Assembly: GCA_900557185.1 (NCBI GenBank)
Contig: USRP01000011.1
Coordinates: 1-30,351 of the forward strand
DNA: 30,351 bases
From: an uncultured Mycoplasmatota bacterium
GTDB taxonomy: Bacteria; Bacillota_I; Bacilli_A; RF39; UBA660
Direction of reading: 5' to 3'
Positions 23,778 through 30,351 of this stretch are shown piece after piece; the first letter of the stretch is position 1, and every line of letters begins with the position of its first letter. Position numbers and translations under genes: made by a program. Below the pieces are notes generated by a model. That model did not search any database. It saw nothing but the letters and a program-made list of their open reading frames with translations, and was not told where the DNA came from.

Positions 23778-25031
23778 GTGTTTTGCGGTGAATGTGGATT
23801 TAAAAACGAACCTGGTGCAAAGTTCTGTGCCGAATGTGGAAAACCACTCAATACGGATGAGCAAACAGAGGAAAAGAAAGCTCCAAAAAAAGTAACACCG
23901 AAGGAAAGAAAACCAATGAGCAAGAAAGCAAAAATTGGTTGGACAGTTGGCATTATCATTGTCATATTACTTGTAATCGGATTTGTAATTGGTAAAAATT
24001 TAACAGATCCTAAGAAAATCGCATCAGATTATTTTGAAGCAGTAATTAATTATGATGCCGAAAAATTATATTCTTATTTAGATGTGAAGAAAAGTGAATT
24101 TACAGACAAAAAAGTATTCACAAGTATTGTAAATAGGATGAAAAAGGACAGCAAAGAGGAAAAAGTTACAAACTACAAAATTACAAAAGCAGAAAAAAGC
24201 AGCAGTGGTCTTTCTATGTATGTAACAATTACTTATACAGTAGAAGGAAAAACAAATGATCAAACAGAACATATTACATTGACAAAAGAAAAAGGAAATA
24301 AATTCTTATTCTTCGATAATTGGAAAATTGCTGATAATACTTTAGAAACAGTTGATGATTTTGAACTTTCTGTATTAAAAGATTCAACTGTAACATTAGA
24401 AGGCATTAAAGTAGATAAGAAATATATTGACAAAGATGAAAGTACTTCTTCTATGGATGTATATAAATTACCTGCATTATTAGCTCTTCCATATCAAATG
24501 AAAATTGAATTACCATTTGGATTCTCATTAGAAGATGAATTAAATGTCAGTACATATTCTCACTCACAAACAATTCATTTCAATGAAGATAATATTCCAA
24601 CCAAAGAAAAAAATAAAATGGTAGATCAGGCGAAAAAAGATTTAGGAATCATCTATCAAGGAGTAATCGATAACAAAAACATCGATGATATTAAATCTAA
24701 CTTTGAAGGAAAAAATGTCGATTTAGATGATTTAAAAGATACTTATGAAGAATTAAAAGAGGATATGGATTCATATAGTACTACAACACTAAAGAAAATT
24801 GAATTCAAAGATATGGAATTAAGAGACTTAGAACTAGATGATGATGGATATTTAACAATGTATCTTTATGGAAAATATAATTATACAATATCATATGACG
24901 AAGATGGTGAAACAAAAGAAAAATCAAATTCTTCATCTGATGGTATTTATGTTTCATATAGTTATGTAGATAATGCTTATCATTTAGTAGATGCTAGTAG
25001 TCTACCAACTTATTTTTCAAAATATTTTTAA
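23778..25031 (+). CDS. Zinc-ribbon, single-pass membrane protein, TcaA-like
   Basis: The 417-residue product starts with a zinc ribbon (C3, C6, C17, C20: CGECG and CAECG), then a charged linker, one membrane segment (about 53-72) and a large extracytoplasmic part. That part has a domain beginning DPKKIASDYFEAVINYDAEKL, a middle domain with TVTLEGIKVDKKYI, and a C-terminal domain after about 310 that looks NTF2-like. The layout resembles TcaA and related Firmicutes membrane proteins linked to cell-wall stress and glycopeptide response. This is a fold-level resemblance by eye. The start is GTG 23778 with AAAGGAGG nine bases upstream. The next gene also encodes a zinc-ribbon membrane protein. 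Confidence 0.8.
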   Translation: MFCGECGFKNEPGAKFCAECGKPLNTDEQTEEKKAPKKVTPKERKPMSKKAKIGWTVGIIIVILLVIGFVIGKNLTDPKKIASDYFEAVINYDAEKLYSYLDVKKSEFTDKKVFTSIVNRMKKDSKEEKVTNYKITKAEKSSSGLSMYVTITYTVEGKTNDQTEHITLTKEKGNKFLFFDNWKIADNTLETVDDFELSVLKDSTVTLEGIKVDKKYIDKDESTSSMDVYKLPALLALPYQMKIELPFGFSLEDELNVSTYSHSQTIHFNEDNIPTKEKNKMVDQAKKDLGIIYQGVIDNKNIDDIKSNFEGKNVDLDDLKDTYEELKEDMDSYSTTTLKKIEFKDMELRDLELDDDGYLTMYLYGKYNYTISYDEDGETKEKSNSSSDGIYVSYSYVDNAYHLVDASSLPTYFSKYF

Positions 25032-25043
25032 GGAGGAAATTGT

Positions 25044-25730
25044 ATGGCAAAATTTTGTACAAAATGTGGATCAAAATTAGTGGATGGTAAATGTCCAAAC
25101 TGTGAAAATAAAACAACAGAAGTTACGACAGGATTTGATTTTAATGAATTAGTATCAGCTGTAAAAGGTATGTTTACAAAACCAGTAGATACTATCAAAG
25201 AAGTTGTAGAAACAGAAAATATTACAATTGGAGGAATTCTAATTGCAATCAATGCAGTGATTATCGCATTATTCTGTTGCTTAGGTTCTAAAGAATTAAT
25301 TGGTGTATTTGCAAGTGCTAGCGGATTTAATAGTTTAATAGCTACCTCTATCGAAATTCCTTATGCTAGAATCTTCTTTACAACTCTTGTAATTGTACTT
25401 GTTACTTATGCAATTCTTGCTGGATTATTCTATCTTGTTGCTGATAAATTATTCCATAGTAATTCTAGTTATAAAAAAATGCTTACTTACCTTGGAATTA
25501 CCTCTGTCATCTTAACAGTAACAATGCTTGGAACAATCATCTTTATGTATGTTTCAGTACAACTTATGATGTTAATCTTATTATGTGGAATTGTATTATC
25601 AAATGTATACATGATTCAAGGATTCCGCTATACATCAGATATTGATAAAAACAAAATCGGATACACATATGGAATTGTATATCTTATAATTCTTATTATT
25701 ACAATGTTTATTCTTCCAGCTATGTTTTAA
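25044..25730 (+). CDS. Zinc-ribbon, multi-pass membrane protein, Yip1-like
   Basis: The 228-residue product has an N-terminal zinc ribbon (C5, C8, C17, C20) followed by VSAVKGMFTKPVDTIKEVV, the sequence style that precedes the membrane part of bacterial Yip1-domain proteins. About five membrane segments follow (near 61-80, 108-130, 146-168, 170-190, 205-226). Function in bacteria is not established. AAGGAGG precedes ATG 25044, only 12 bases after the TcaA-like gene, so the two are co-transcribed and may act together at the membrane. Confidence 0.8.
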   Translation: MAKFCTKCGSKLVDGKCPNCENKTTEVTTGFDFNELVSAVKGMFTKPVDTIKEVVETENITIGGILIAINAVIIALFCCLGSKELIGVFASASGFNSLIATSIEIPYARIFFTTLVIVLVTYAILAGLFYLVADKLFHSNSSYKKMLTYLGITSVILTVTMLGTIIFMYVSVQLMMLILLCGIVLSNVYMIQGFRYTSDIDKNKIGYTYGIVYLIILIITMFILPAMF

Positions 25731-25760
25731 AAAAATGGAATGCATCATTCCATTTTTTTT
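25731..25760 (+). terminator. Terminator of the zinc-ribbon gene pair
   Basis: The stem AAAATGGAATG / CATTCCATTTT with a 3-base loop is followed by four more T residues. It starts at the stop codon. Confidence 0.85.
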
Positions 25761-25769
25761 ATGTTCTGT

Positions 25770-25775
25770 TATAAT
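25770..25775 (+). promoter_or_regulatory. -10 box of the 153-residue protein gene
   Basis: A perfect TATAAT lies 19 bases before the ATG at 25795. The corresponding -35 region falls in the preceding terminator hairpin and is a weak match. Confidence 0.45.
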
Positions 25776-25794
25776 AAATATAGGAAGTGAAATT

Positions 25795-26256
25795 ATGAAT
25801 ATACATAAAATTGTTATCATACATCCAAATCAAACAATCGATTATATAGGAAATATAGATTCTCTTAATACCCACTCAGAGGCATTATTAGAATATGCGA
25901 AAGATAATTATAAAAATATACCAATTTTTTCCAAATTAAATTACAGACATACACCTGAAACCATTAGCTATTTTTATACTTTATTAGGAGATGTTGTCTT
26001 TTTAAATACAACCAAAGATATTAAACGACATGGATATACAGGACTTTTTATTCTACCACTAGAAGTATCTCCTGAACAGAAGGAACAAACGTTAGAATTT
26101 GCTGATTCTCTGAAAGAATATCAAGTTCGCATCTTACATCATCTTTCATTAGAATATGGTATTTTGAATGGTGAAGAAATGCAACAAACACTTTGTAATT
26201 CACCAAAAGAATTATTATTACACTACTTTGAACACGTAAATTCTAAAAAGAAATAA
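25795..26256 (+). CDS. Protein of unknown function, 153 residues
   Basis: I do not recognise a family. The start at ATG 25795 is set by AGGAAGTGA upstream and a TATAAT box. The frame's extension to 25735 runs through the preceding terminator and is not supported. The product is soluble-looking, without signal peptide or membrane segment. It opens with a short beta strand (HKIVIIHPNQTIDYIGNID), has a middle part rich in Tyr and Thr, and a C-terminal helical region (EYQVRILHHLSLEYG, then MQQTLCNSPKELLLHYFEHV). It is a single-gene unit convergent with the LytTR regulator gene, and they share a terminator. Confidence 0.65.
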   Translation: MNIHKIVIIHPNQTIDYIGNIDSLNTHSEALLEYAKDNYKNIPIFSKLNYRHTPETISYFYTLLGDVVFLNTTKDIKRHGYTGLFILPLEVSPEQKEQTLEFADSLKEYQVRILHHLSLEYGILNGEEMQQTLCNSPKELLLHYFEHVNSKKK

Positions 26257-26288
26257 AACACATTTCAGAAATAAGAAATGTGTTTTTT
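26255..26288 (+). terminator. Bidirectional terminator between the 153-residue gene and the LytTR gene
   Basis: The stem AAAACACATTTC / GAAATGTGTTTT (12 bp, 8-base loop) has a T-run on the plus strand and at least four T residues on the minus strand. It touches both stop codons. Confidence 0.85.
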
Positions 26289-26982
26289 ATAATAATAACT
26301 GATCGCCATTAGAAAAAATGATCTTGTGATTATCTTGGAATCTTATGTTATATGAGTTAACCAAATAACTTCTTTTTACAGTTACAAAATGATTATGAAA
26401 ATACGTTTTATTTAATTCTTTTAACGTAATATAGTATTTAAATGGTGTCGTGATAGTATGTATTTCACAATATTTTGTTGATTTTATTTTCTGAACATAG
26501 TTAATCTCATTCAATTGAAATTGATAAGTTATTTGATTAGAAATACGAAATACAATCTTTTGCTGTTCTCCTTTTTTAAAAACTAAATAATCGATAGTAT
26601 CTGCTAATATTTCTCTCATATTTTTACAGTTCTTTTTAATATATCTAGTACAATTAAAAATAGAAGTAGCTACCTCATTTTCATAATCATAATTCGACAG
26701 ATAAATTAAATCACTTTTCGTATCTTTTTCACGTAATTTTTTTCCAAATTCCAGACCAGACTCCATGTGTTTTAACTTCCCTTTGGGAGCTGTAATTTCA
26801 ATGTCACAGACAAAAACTTTATTGGGAATACTCGCATAAGCAAGTTCATAAAAAGCTTTGGAATAAGATGAAAAGCGATAAATCATTATCTTAATTTTTT
26901 TCTCTTTACAAATATCTATAATGAAATCACAAACCATCTGATTCATATCGGCTTGGTCTTCTACGACAAAAAAATAAAACAT
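26287..26982 (-). CDS. LytTR family response regulator (AgrA/ComE-like), orphan
   Basis: The 231-residue product is a two-component response regulator. The receiver domain (1-125) has the acidic pair in VVEDQ (E8, D9), phospho-acceptor D60 in FVCDIEI, and K116 in RYIKK. The LytTR DNA-binding domain (about 135-231) shows FQLNEINYVQKI, a C-terminal FVTVKRSYLVNSYNI and a closing short strand. Regulators of this class usually pair with a peptide-sensing histidine kinase, but none is adjacent, so the kinase must lie elsewhere or be absent. AGGAG lies ten bases before ATG 26982, and possible -10 elements (TAAAAT, TATAGAAT) lie just upstream in very AT-rich DNA. Confidence 0.9.
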   Translation of the reverse strand: MFYFFVVEDQADMNQMVCDFIIDICKEKKIKIMIYRFSSYSKAFYELAYASIPNKVFVCDIEITAPKGKLKHMESGLEFGKKLREKDTKSDLIYLSNYDYENEVATSIFNCTRYIKKNCKNMREILADTIDYLVFKKGEQQKIVFRISNQITYQFQLNEINYVQKIKSTKYCEIHTITTPFKYYITLKELNKTYFHNHFVTVKRSYLVNSYNIRFQDNHKIIFSNGDQLLL

Positions 26983-27162
26983 ACTACTGATACTCCTATT
27001 CTATATTTTTATTTTAACATATATTTTATATCCTTATATAAAGTTACTTACCAATAAATAACATACAATCAAATTTCTTTATCTTTAAAATGAATATTTT
27101 CTTTTTAAAATGAAAGCATAACAACATACTACATATCTCTCCTAATCTTTAAAAAAGTGTAC

Positions 27163-27188
27163 ACTATTTTTCACTATTTGTAACTATT
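27163..27188. repeat. Three direct repeats of AATAGT (minus strand) with exact 10-bp period
   Basis: ACTATT occurs on the plus strand at 27163, 27173 and 27183 (AATAGT on the minus strand). The repeats face the same side of the DNA helix. They lie about 180 bp upstream of the LytTR regulator gene, between it and the tsaD terminator, and could be regulator binding sites. Confidence 0.45.
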
Positions 27189-27223
27189 ATTTCTTTGAAA
27201 TGGCAATTATTGACCCTGAAAAT

Positions 27224-27247
27224 AAAAAAAATAGATATTTATATCTA
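27224..27247 (-). terminator. Probable terminator of the tsaE-tsaB-rimI-tsaD operon
   Basis: A short AT stem TAGATA / TATCTA with loop TAAA overlaps the tsaD stop codon and is followed by eight T residues on the minus strand. The stem is weak, so read-through toward the LytTR gene is possible. Confidence 0.6.
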
Positions 27248-28252
27248 CTTTTTTAATTCTCCAGTTGCTTTAGCATTTAATGTAAGATCTCCACGAATTC
27301 CTAATTGATATGCGAAATAACCAGCTGCACCAATCATAGCTGCATTATCCGTACAATATTTCATTGGTGGAATAATTAAATGAATATTTTCTTGTTCACA
27401 TAGTGTTTGTAATCTCTCACGTAATCCTTGATTGGCAGCTACCCCACCGGCAACGATTAAACGATTGACACCAAATTCTTTGAGTGCTTTCATTGTCTTC
27501 TTTGTTAAAATTTCTACTACGCGATTTTGAAATGAACAAGCTAAATCTTCTTTACGAATTTCATTTCCTCGTTGTTGTTCATTATGTGATAAATTGATGA
27601 CTGCACTTTTTAAACCACTAAAACTAAAGTCATAACTATCATCATCTAGTGGTAATGGTAAGTGATATGTATCTTTACCTTGATGGGCTAATTTATCTAC
27701 AGCTGGTCCTCCAGGATATGGAAGTCCAATGACACGTGCAACTTTATCATATGCTTCTCCTACTGCATCATCTAAAGTACCACCAATCTTTTCAAAAGAA
27801 TAGTCTTCTTTCATATACATTAACTCAGTATGTCCTCCACTTACAACAAGTGCAATCAATGGAAATTTCATCTCTTCTACTAAGTTATTAGCATAAATAT
27901 GACCAGCAATATGATGAACAGGAATCAGTGGTTTTTGATATAAATAAGCCAATGTTTTTGCTGCTTGAACACCAATTAATAAGGATCCAATTAATCCTGG
28001 ACCATATGTTACTGCAATTGCATCGACTTGTTCAATTGTCATATTAGCCTTATGTAGACATTCTTCAATGACAATTGTAATGTTTTCAATATGATGTCTA
28101 CTAGCAACTTCTGGTACGACACCACCAAATAATTTATGAATATCTATTTGTGTTAAGACAACTGTTGCGATTTCTTCATGACCATCTTTTATAATTGAAA
28201 CACTTGTCTCATCACAACTAGATTCAATTGCTAAAATATATGTTGACTTCAT
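27245..28252 (-). CDS. tsaD: tRNA N6-adenosine threonylcarbamoyltransferase
   Basis: TsaD transfers the threonylcarbamoyl group to A37 of tRNAs reading ANN codons, working with TsaB and TsaE. The 335-residue product is full length and shows the ASKHA-type N-terminus (ILAIESSCDETSVSI), the metal-binding HHIAGH (H114, H118), the LVVSGGHTEL block, VGEAYDKVARVIGLPYPGGP, and the C-terminal CTDNAAMIGAAG with the conserved Asp. AAAGGACG precedes ATG 28252. It lies one base after rimI and is the last gene of the operon. Confidence 0.97.
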   Translation of the reverse strand: MKSTYILAIESSCDETSVSIIKDGHEEIATVVLTQIDIHKLFGGVVPEVASRHHIENITIVIEECLHKANMTIEQVDAIAVTYGPGLIGSLLIGVQAAKTLAYLYQKPLIPVHHIAGHIYANNLVEEMKFPLIALVVSGGHTELMYMKEDYSFEKIGGTLDDAVGEAYDKVARVIGLPYPGGPAVDKLAHQGKDTYHLPLPLDDDSYDFSFSGLKSAVINLSHNEQQRGNEIRKEDLACSFQNRVVEILTKKTMKALKEFGVNRLIVAGGVAANQGLRERLQTLCEQENIHLIIPPMKYCTDNAAMIGAAGYFAYQLGIRGDLTLNAKATGELKK

Positions 28253-28253
28253 A

Positions 28254-28673
28254 CTACAACGTCCTTTCCATTAATATTGCATCTTCTATTTGATAATAAT
28301 GTTCTCGTTTGGCGACTGATTGAAATTGATATTTCTGATATAGTTTTTGTGCTGCTATATTGCTTTCACGTACTTCTAATGTCACATTACAACAATGTTG
28401 ATTCATACACTGTTCTATCATAAAATCCATTAATTGGCTCGCACAATGTTGTTTACGATATGATTCTATGACAAAAATTTGATTTAACTCTGCCCGTTCA
28501 TATATCATTGAAAAATCAATATAAGCACAAATAATATCATCTTTTTTTAATAAATAACAATGGCGAAAAGGATCTTGTGCAAATTGATCCCATTCTTCCA
28601 TAGGATTTCCCGAAATATTTAAAATAGTTTGAAACTGTTGAAAATTTGATGCTTGTACTTCAATAATTTCCAT
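28254..28673 (-). CDS. rimI: GNAT acetyltransferase, RimI-like
   Basis: The 139-residue product is a GNAT-fold N-acetyltransferase. The acetyl-CoA-binding motif A is seen as FVIESYRKQHCASQLMDFMI (about 70-89), and the motif B region VTLEVRESNIAAQKLYQKYQF is typical of RimI. RimI acetylates the N-terminal alanine of ribosomal protein S18 in E. coli. In Bacillota the gene regularly sits between tsaB and tsaD, as here, with single-base gaps on both sides. The Q/R-x-x-G-x-G/A signature is relaxed (RKQHCA), so catalytic strength is uncertain. Confidence 0.88.
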   Translation of the reverse strand: MEIIEVQASNFQQFQTILNISGNPMEEWDQFAQDPFRHCYLLKKDDIICAYIDFSMIYERAELNQIFVIESYRKQHCASQLMDFMIEQCMNQHCCNVTLEVRESNIAAQKLYQKYQFQSVAKREHYYQIEDAILMERTL

Positions 28674-28674
28674 A

Positions 28675-29301
28675 CTACTTAGTTAAGTTTTCTTCGGCTT
28701 CTGTCTTTTTTAAATAATTTGGGTTGACCTGATGTGGATTGATACCTTCGTCATTTTCATGTTTTTTTAAGATTACTTTTAAATTCATATTTGATTTTAT
28801 TACATCGATAGAAGGAAATGTCTGATCACTAATAAAAGTATAAGTACCATCTAATTCTTCTACTTTCTTTTGTAATGCATCTAATGTAATATATTGATCT
28901 GGTATGACAGCATCTAAATTTCTATCATAAATACCTGCATATACCGCATTTCTTCTAGCATCAATCATTGGGATACAATAATCAGTATCTACCTCTGTAG
29001 AAGCCATACATTGTAATTCAGAGACTGTAATAATCTTCTTATTGAAAGACCACGCATAAGTCTTAGCAATTGTGACACCAATACGAACCCCTGTAAAAGA
29101 ACCAGGTCCTGTCACAACGACAATTTCATCTACTTCCTTTGGAGATAACTTTGTTTCTTGAAACAATTGATCTAATAAAGGAAAAATACGAACTGATAGC
29201 TGATGATCATTTTCTTCCTTGATTTCTTTTAAAATAGTATCATCTTGATACAACCCTAATACAATACGACTAGAAGCAGTATCAATTAATAGTTTTATCA
29301 T
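28675..29301 (-). CDS. tsaB: tRNA threonylcarbamoyladenosine biosynthesis protein TsaB
   Basis: TsaB is the inactive partner that dimerises with TsaD in t6A synthesis. The 208-residue product has the family landmarks LLIDTASSRIVLGLYQDD (4-21), VVVTGPGSFTGVRIGVTIAK (61-80) and MIDARRNAVYAGIYD. It is somewhat shorter than B. subtilis TsaB. GAGGCGG precedes ATG 29301, and the start overlaps the tsaE stop codon by four bases. Confidence 0.95.
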   Translation of the reverse strand: MIKLLIDTASSRIVLGLYQDDTILKEIKEENDHQLSVRIFPLLDQLFQETKLSPKEVDEIVVVTGPGSFTGVRIGVTIAKTYAWSFNKKIITVSELQCMASTEVDTDYCIPMIDARRNAVYAGIYDRNLDAVIPDQYITLDALQKKVEELDGTYTFISDQTFPSIDVIKSNMNLKVILKKHENDEGINPHQVNPNYLKKTEAEENLTK

Positions 29302-29747
29302 AAAACCGCCTCACATAATTCTTCATATTTTTTACCATATGGCTTTAATACTAAAACACGTGTATTTTCACCCACAACTTTAAATTTAATATCTAAACGT
29401 TCTTCAGGAAGAATATCTTTAATTGTGTCAGCCCATTCGATGACTACAACACCTCCCTTGGTAAAGTATTCTTCAATTCCAGTACCTTCTACATTTCCAT
29501 TTAAACGATATACATCCATATGATATAAAGGTAATTCTCCTTCATATTCTTTAATAATTGTAAACGTAGGTGAAGTAATACTCTCTTTAATTCCTAAAGC
29601 ATTAGCAATTCCTTTTGTGAATACAGTTTTCCCACTTCCTAGTTCACCATCTAAGCAAATAATCATATTTGGAAATTTTTCAGATTCAAAGTTTTGTGCT
29701 AATTCAATTGTATCCATTTCATTTTTTGTTGTAACTTTATATTCCAT
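29298..29747 (-). CDS. tsaE: tRNA threonylcarbamoyladenosine biosynthesis ATPase TsaE
   Basis: TsaE is the small P-loop ATPase that drives turnover of the TsaBD complex. From ATG 29747 the product is 149 residues with Walker A GELGSGKT (34-41), the SPTFTIIKEYEG block and HMDVYRL with the conserved acidic residue, and VIEWAD near the C-terminus. GGTGAT four bases upstream and the promoter at 29764-29792 set this start. The longer frame to 29792 would begin within the promoter and is rejected. It is the first gene of the tsaE-tsaB-rimI-tsaD operon. Confidence 0.95.
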   Translation of the reverse strand: MEYKVTTKNEMDTIELAQNFESEKFPNMIICLDGELGSGKTVFTKGIANALGIKESITSPTFTIIKEYEGELPLYHMDVYRLNGNVEGTGIEEYFTKGGVVVIEWADTIKDILPEERLDIKFKVVGENTRVLVLKPYGKKYEELCEAVL

Positions 29748-29763
29748 TTCTATCACCAATCTT

Positions 29764-29792
29764 ATTATATTAGAAATAAATACTAAAAACAA
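29764..29792 (-). promoter_or_regulatory. Promoter of the tsaE operon
   Basis: On the minus strand TTGTTT (29792-29787), a 17-bp spacer and a perfect TATAAT (29769-29764) lie 16 bases before the tsaE start. Confidence 0.7.
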
Positions 29793-29853
29793 TATTATTT
29801 CATTTATTTACAATCTTTTTACCGTAATTCATACAACATAAGAACGATTCTAT

Positions 29854-29886
29854 AAAGAAAAAATGAGATAGAAATAATCTCATTTT
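29854..29886 (-). terminator. Terminator of the rRNA operon
   Basis: On the minus strand AAAATGAGAT / ATCTCATTTT (29886-29877 with 29869-29860), 7-base loop, followed by further T residues. It lies about 13 bases past the 3' end of 5S rRNA. Confidence 0.85.
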
Positions 29887-29898
29887 AAAGCAAAAAAA

Positions 29899-30005
29899 AA
29901 TTGGCAACTACCTATTTTCGCGATAAACTATCGTCGGCGTGAATGAGCTTAACTTCTGTGTTCGGGATGGGAACAGGTGTACCCTCATTGCTATCGTTAC
30001 CAATT
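29899..30005 (-). rRNA. rrf: 5S ribosomal RNA
   Basis: Read on the minus strand the gene shows the conserved 5S core CCCATCCCGAACACAGAAGT and AGCTCATTCACGCCGACGAT. Its terminal helix (TTGGTAAC with GTTGCCAA) closes at 30003 and 29901, and two more A-T pairs extend it to the given limits. Exact ends may differ by a few bases. It lies about 65 bases after the 23S gene with no tRNA between, and is followed by the operon terminator. Confidence 0.93.
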
Positions 30006-30071
30006 TACTTTAGAGAAATTATTCTCTGAAAACATGATAATGTGTTTCTTCAATCTTTCATAAATAACTTG

Positions 30072-30351
<280 letters not shown>

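Noticed and set aside
30006..30071. A tRNA gene in the 5S-23S spacer
   Set aside because: The spacer is about 65 bases, has no T-loop GGTTCRANYCC sequence and no cloverleaf. It contains only a small AGAGAA/TTCTCT hairpin.

Overview
The window is chromosomal DNA from a low-GC (roughly 30% by eye) Bacillota-type bacterium. It is most likely a member of Bacilli or the Erysipelotrichia/RF39-like lineages that lie near the Mollicutes. The evidence is the Firmicutes-style gene orders (rimP-nusA-ylxR-infB; tsaE-tsaB-rimI-tsaD), strong AGGAGG-type ribosome binding sites, PcrA and PepV orthologues, and TGA used as a stop with TGG for Trp (standard bacterial code, not the Mycoplasma code). A pyruvate formate-lyase pair points to anaerobic or mixed-acid fermentation. 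I see no phage, insertion sequence, CRISPR array or tRNA. This reads as core genome with a few lineage-specific genes.

Layout. 1-37: the first 12 codons of a leftward gene cut by the window edge. 98-1030: rbfA (leftward) and an Hsp20 gene (rightward). 1031-6336: pepV-type dipeptidase, then the translation/transcription operon rimP-nusA-ylxR-infB, all leftward. 6378-8165: a CPBP-family membrane protease and a membrane-anchored metallophosphoesterase-like protein, rightward. 8154-10961: a leftward run of a small membrane protein, CinA/PncC amidase, a HEFGH putative metallopeptidase and NAD kinase. 11010-13985: pflB-pflA. 14034-16066: ligA. 16088-19343: pcrA, an unlisted 54-residue membrane protein and a nucleotidyltransferase in one tight operon. 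19359-21065: a small membrane protein and a polysaccharide-pyruvyl-transferase family protein. 21107-23697: a three-gene NitT/TauT-type ABC importer, rightward. 23718-25760: two zinc-ribbon membrane proteins in tandem. 25770-26256: a 153-residue protein of unknown function. 26287-27243: an orphan LytTR response regulator with a 262-bp upstream region carrying three phased repeats. 27245-29792: tsaE-tsaB-rimI-tsaD (t6A tRNA modification). 29855-30351: the 3' end of an rRNA operon (23S partial, 5S, terminator), leftward.

The genome is compact. Rho-independent hairpins repeatedly overlap stop codons or serve two convergent genes, and operon genes are separated by a few bases or overlap. Several starts must be moved inward from the longest ORF because the apparent first codon lies in the Shine-Dalgarno sequence (infB, ligA, the 121-residue membrane protein) or upstream of a clear one (rimP, tsaE, the nucleotidyltransferase, the ABC permease).

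No obviously new multi-gene system is visible. The most noteworthy items are a RimP reduced to its N-terminal domain with nusA starting immediately after it, the absence of ylxQ between ylxR and infB, a metallophosphoesterase that has lost several metal-site residues, the small membrane protein inside the pcrA operon, and the orphan LytTR regulator with its repeat-bearing upstream region.
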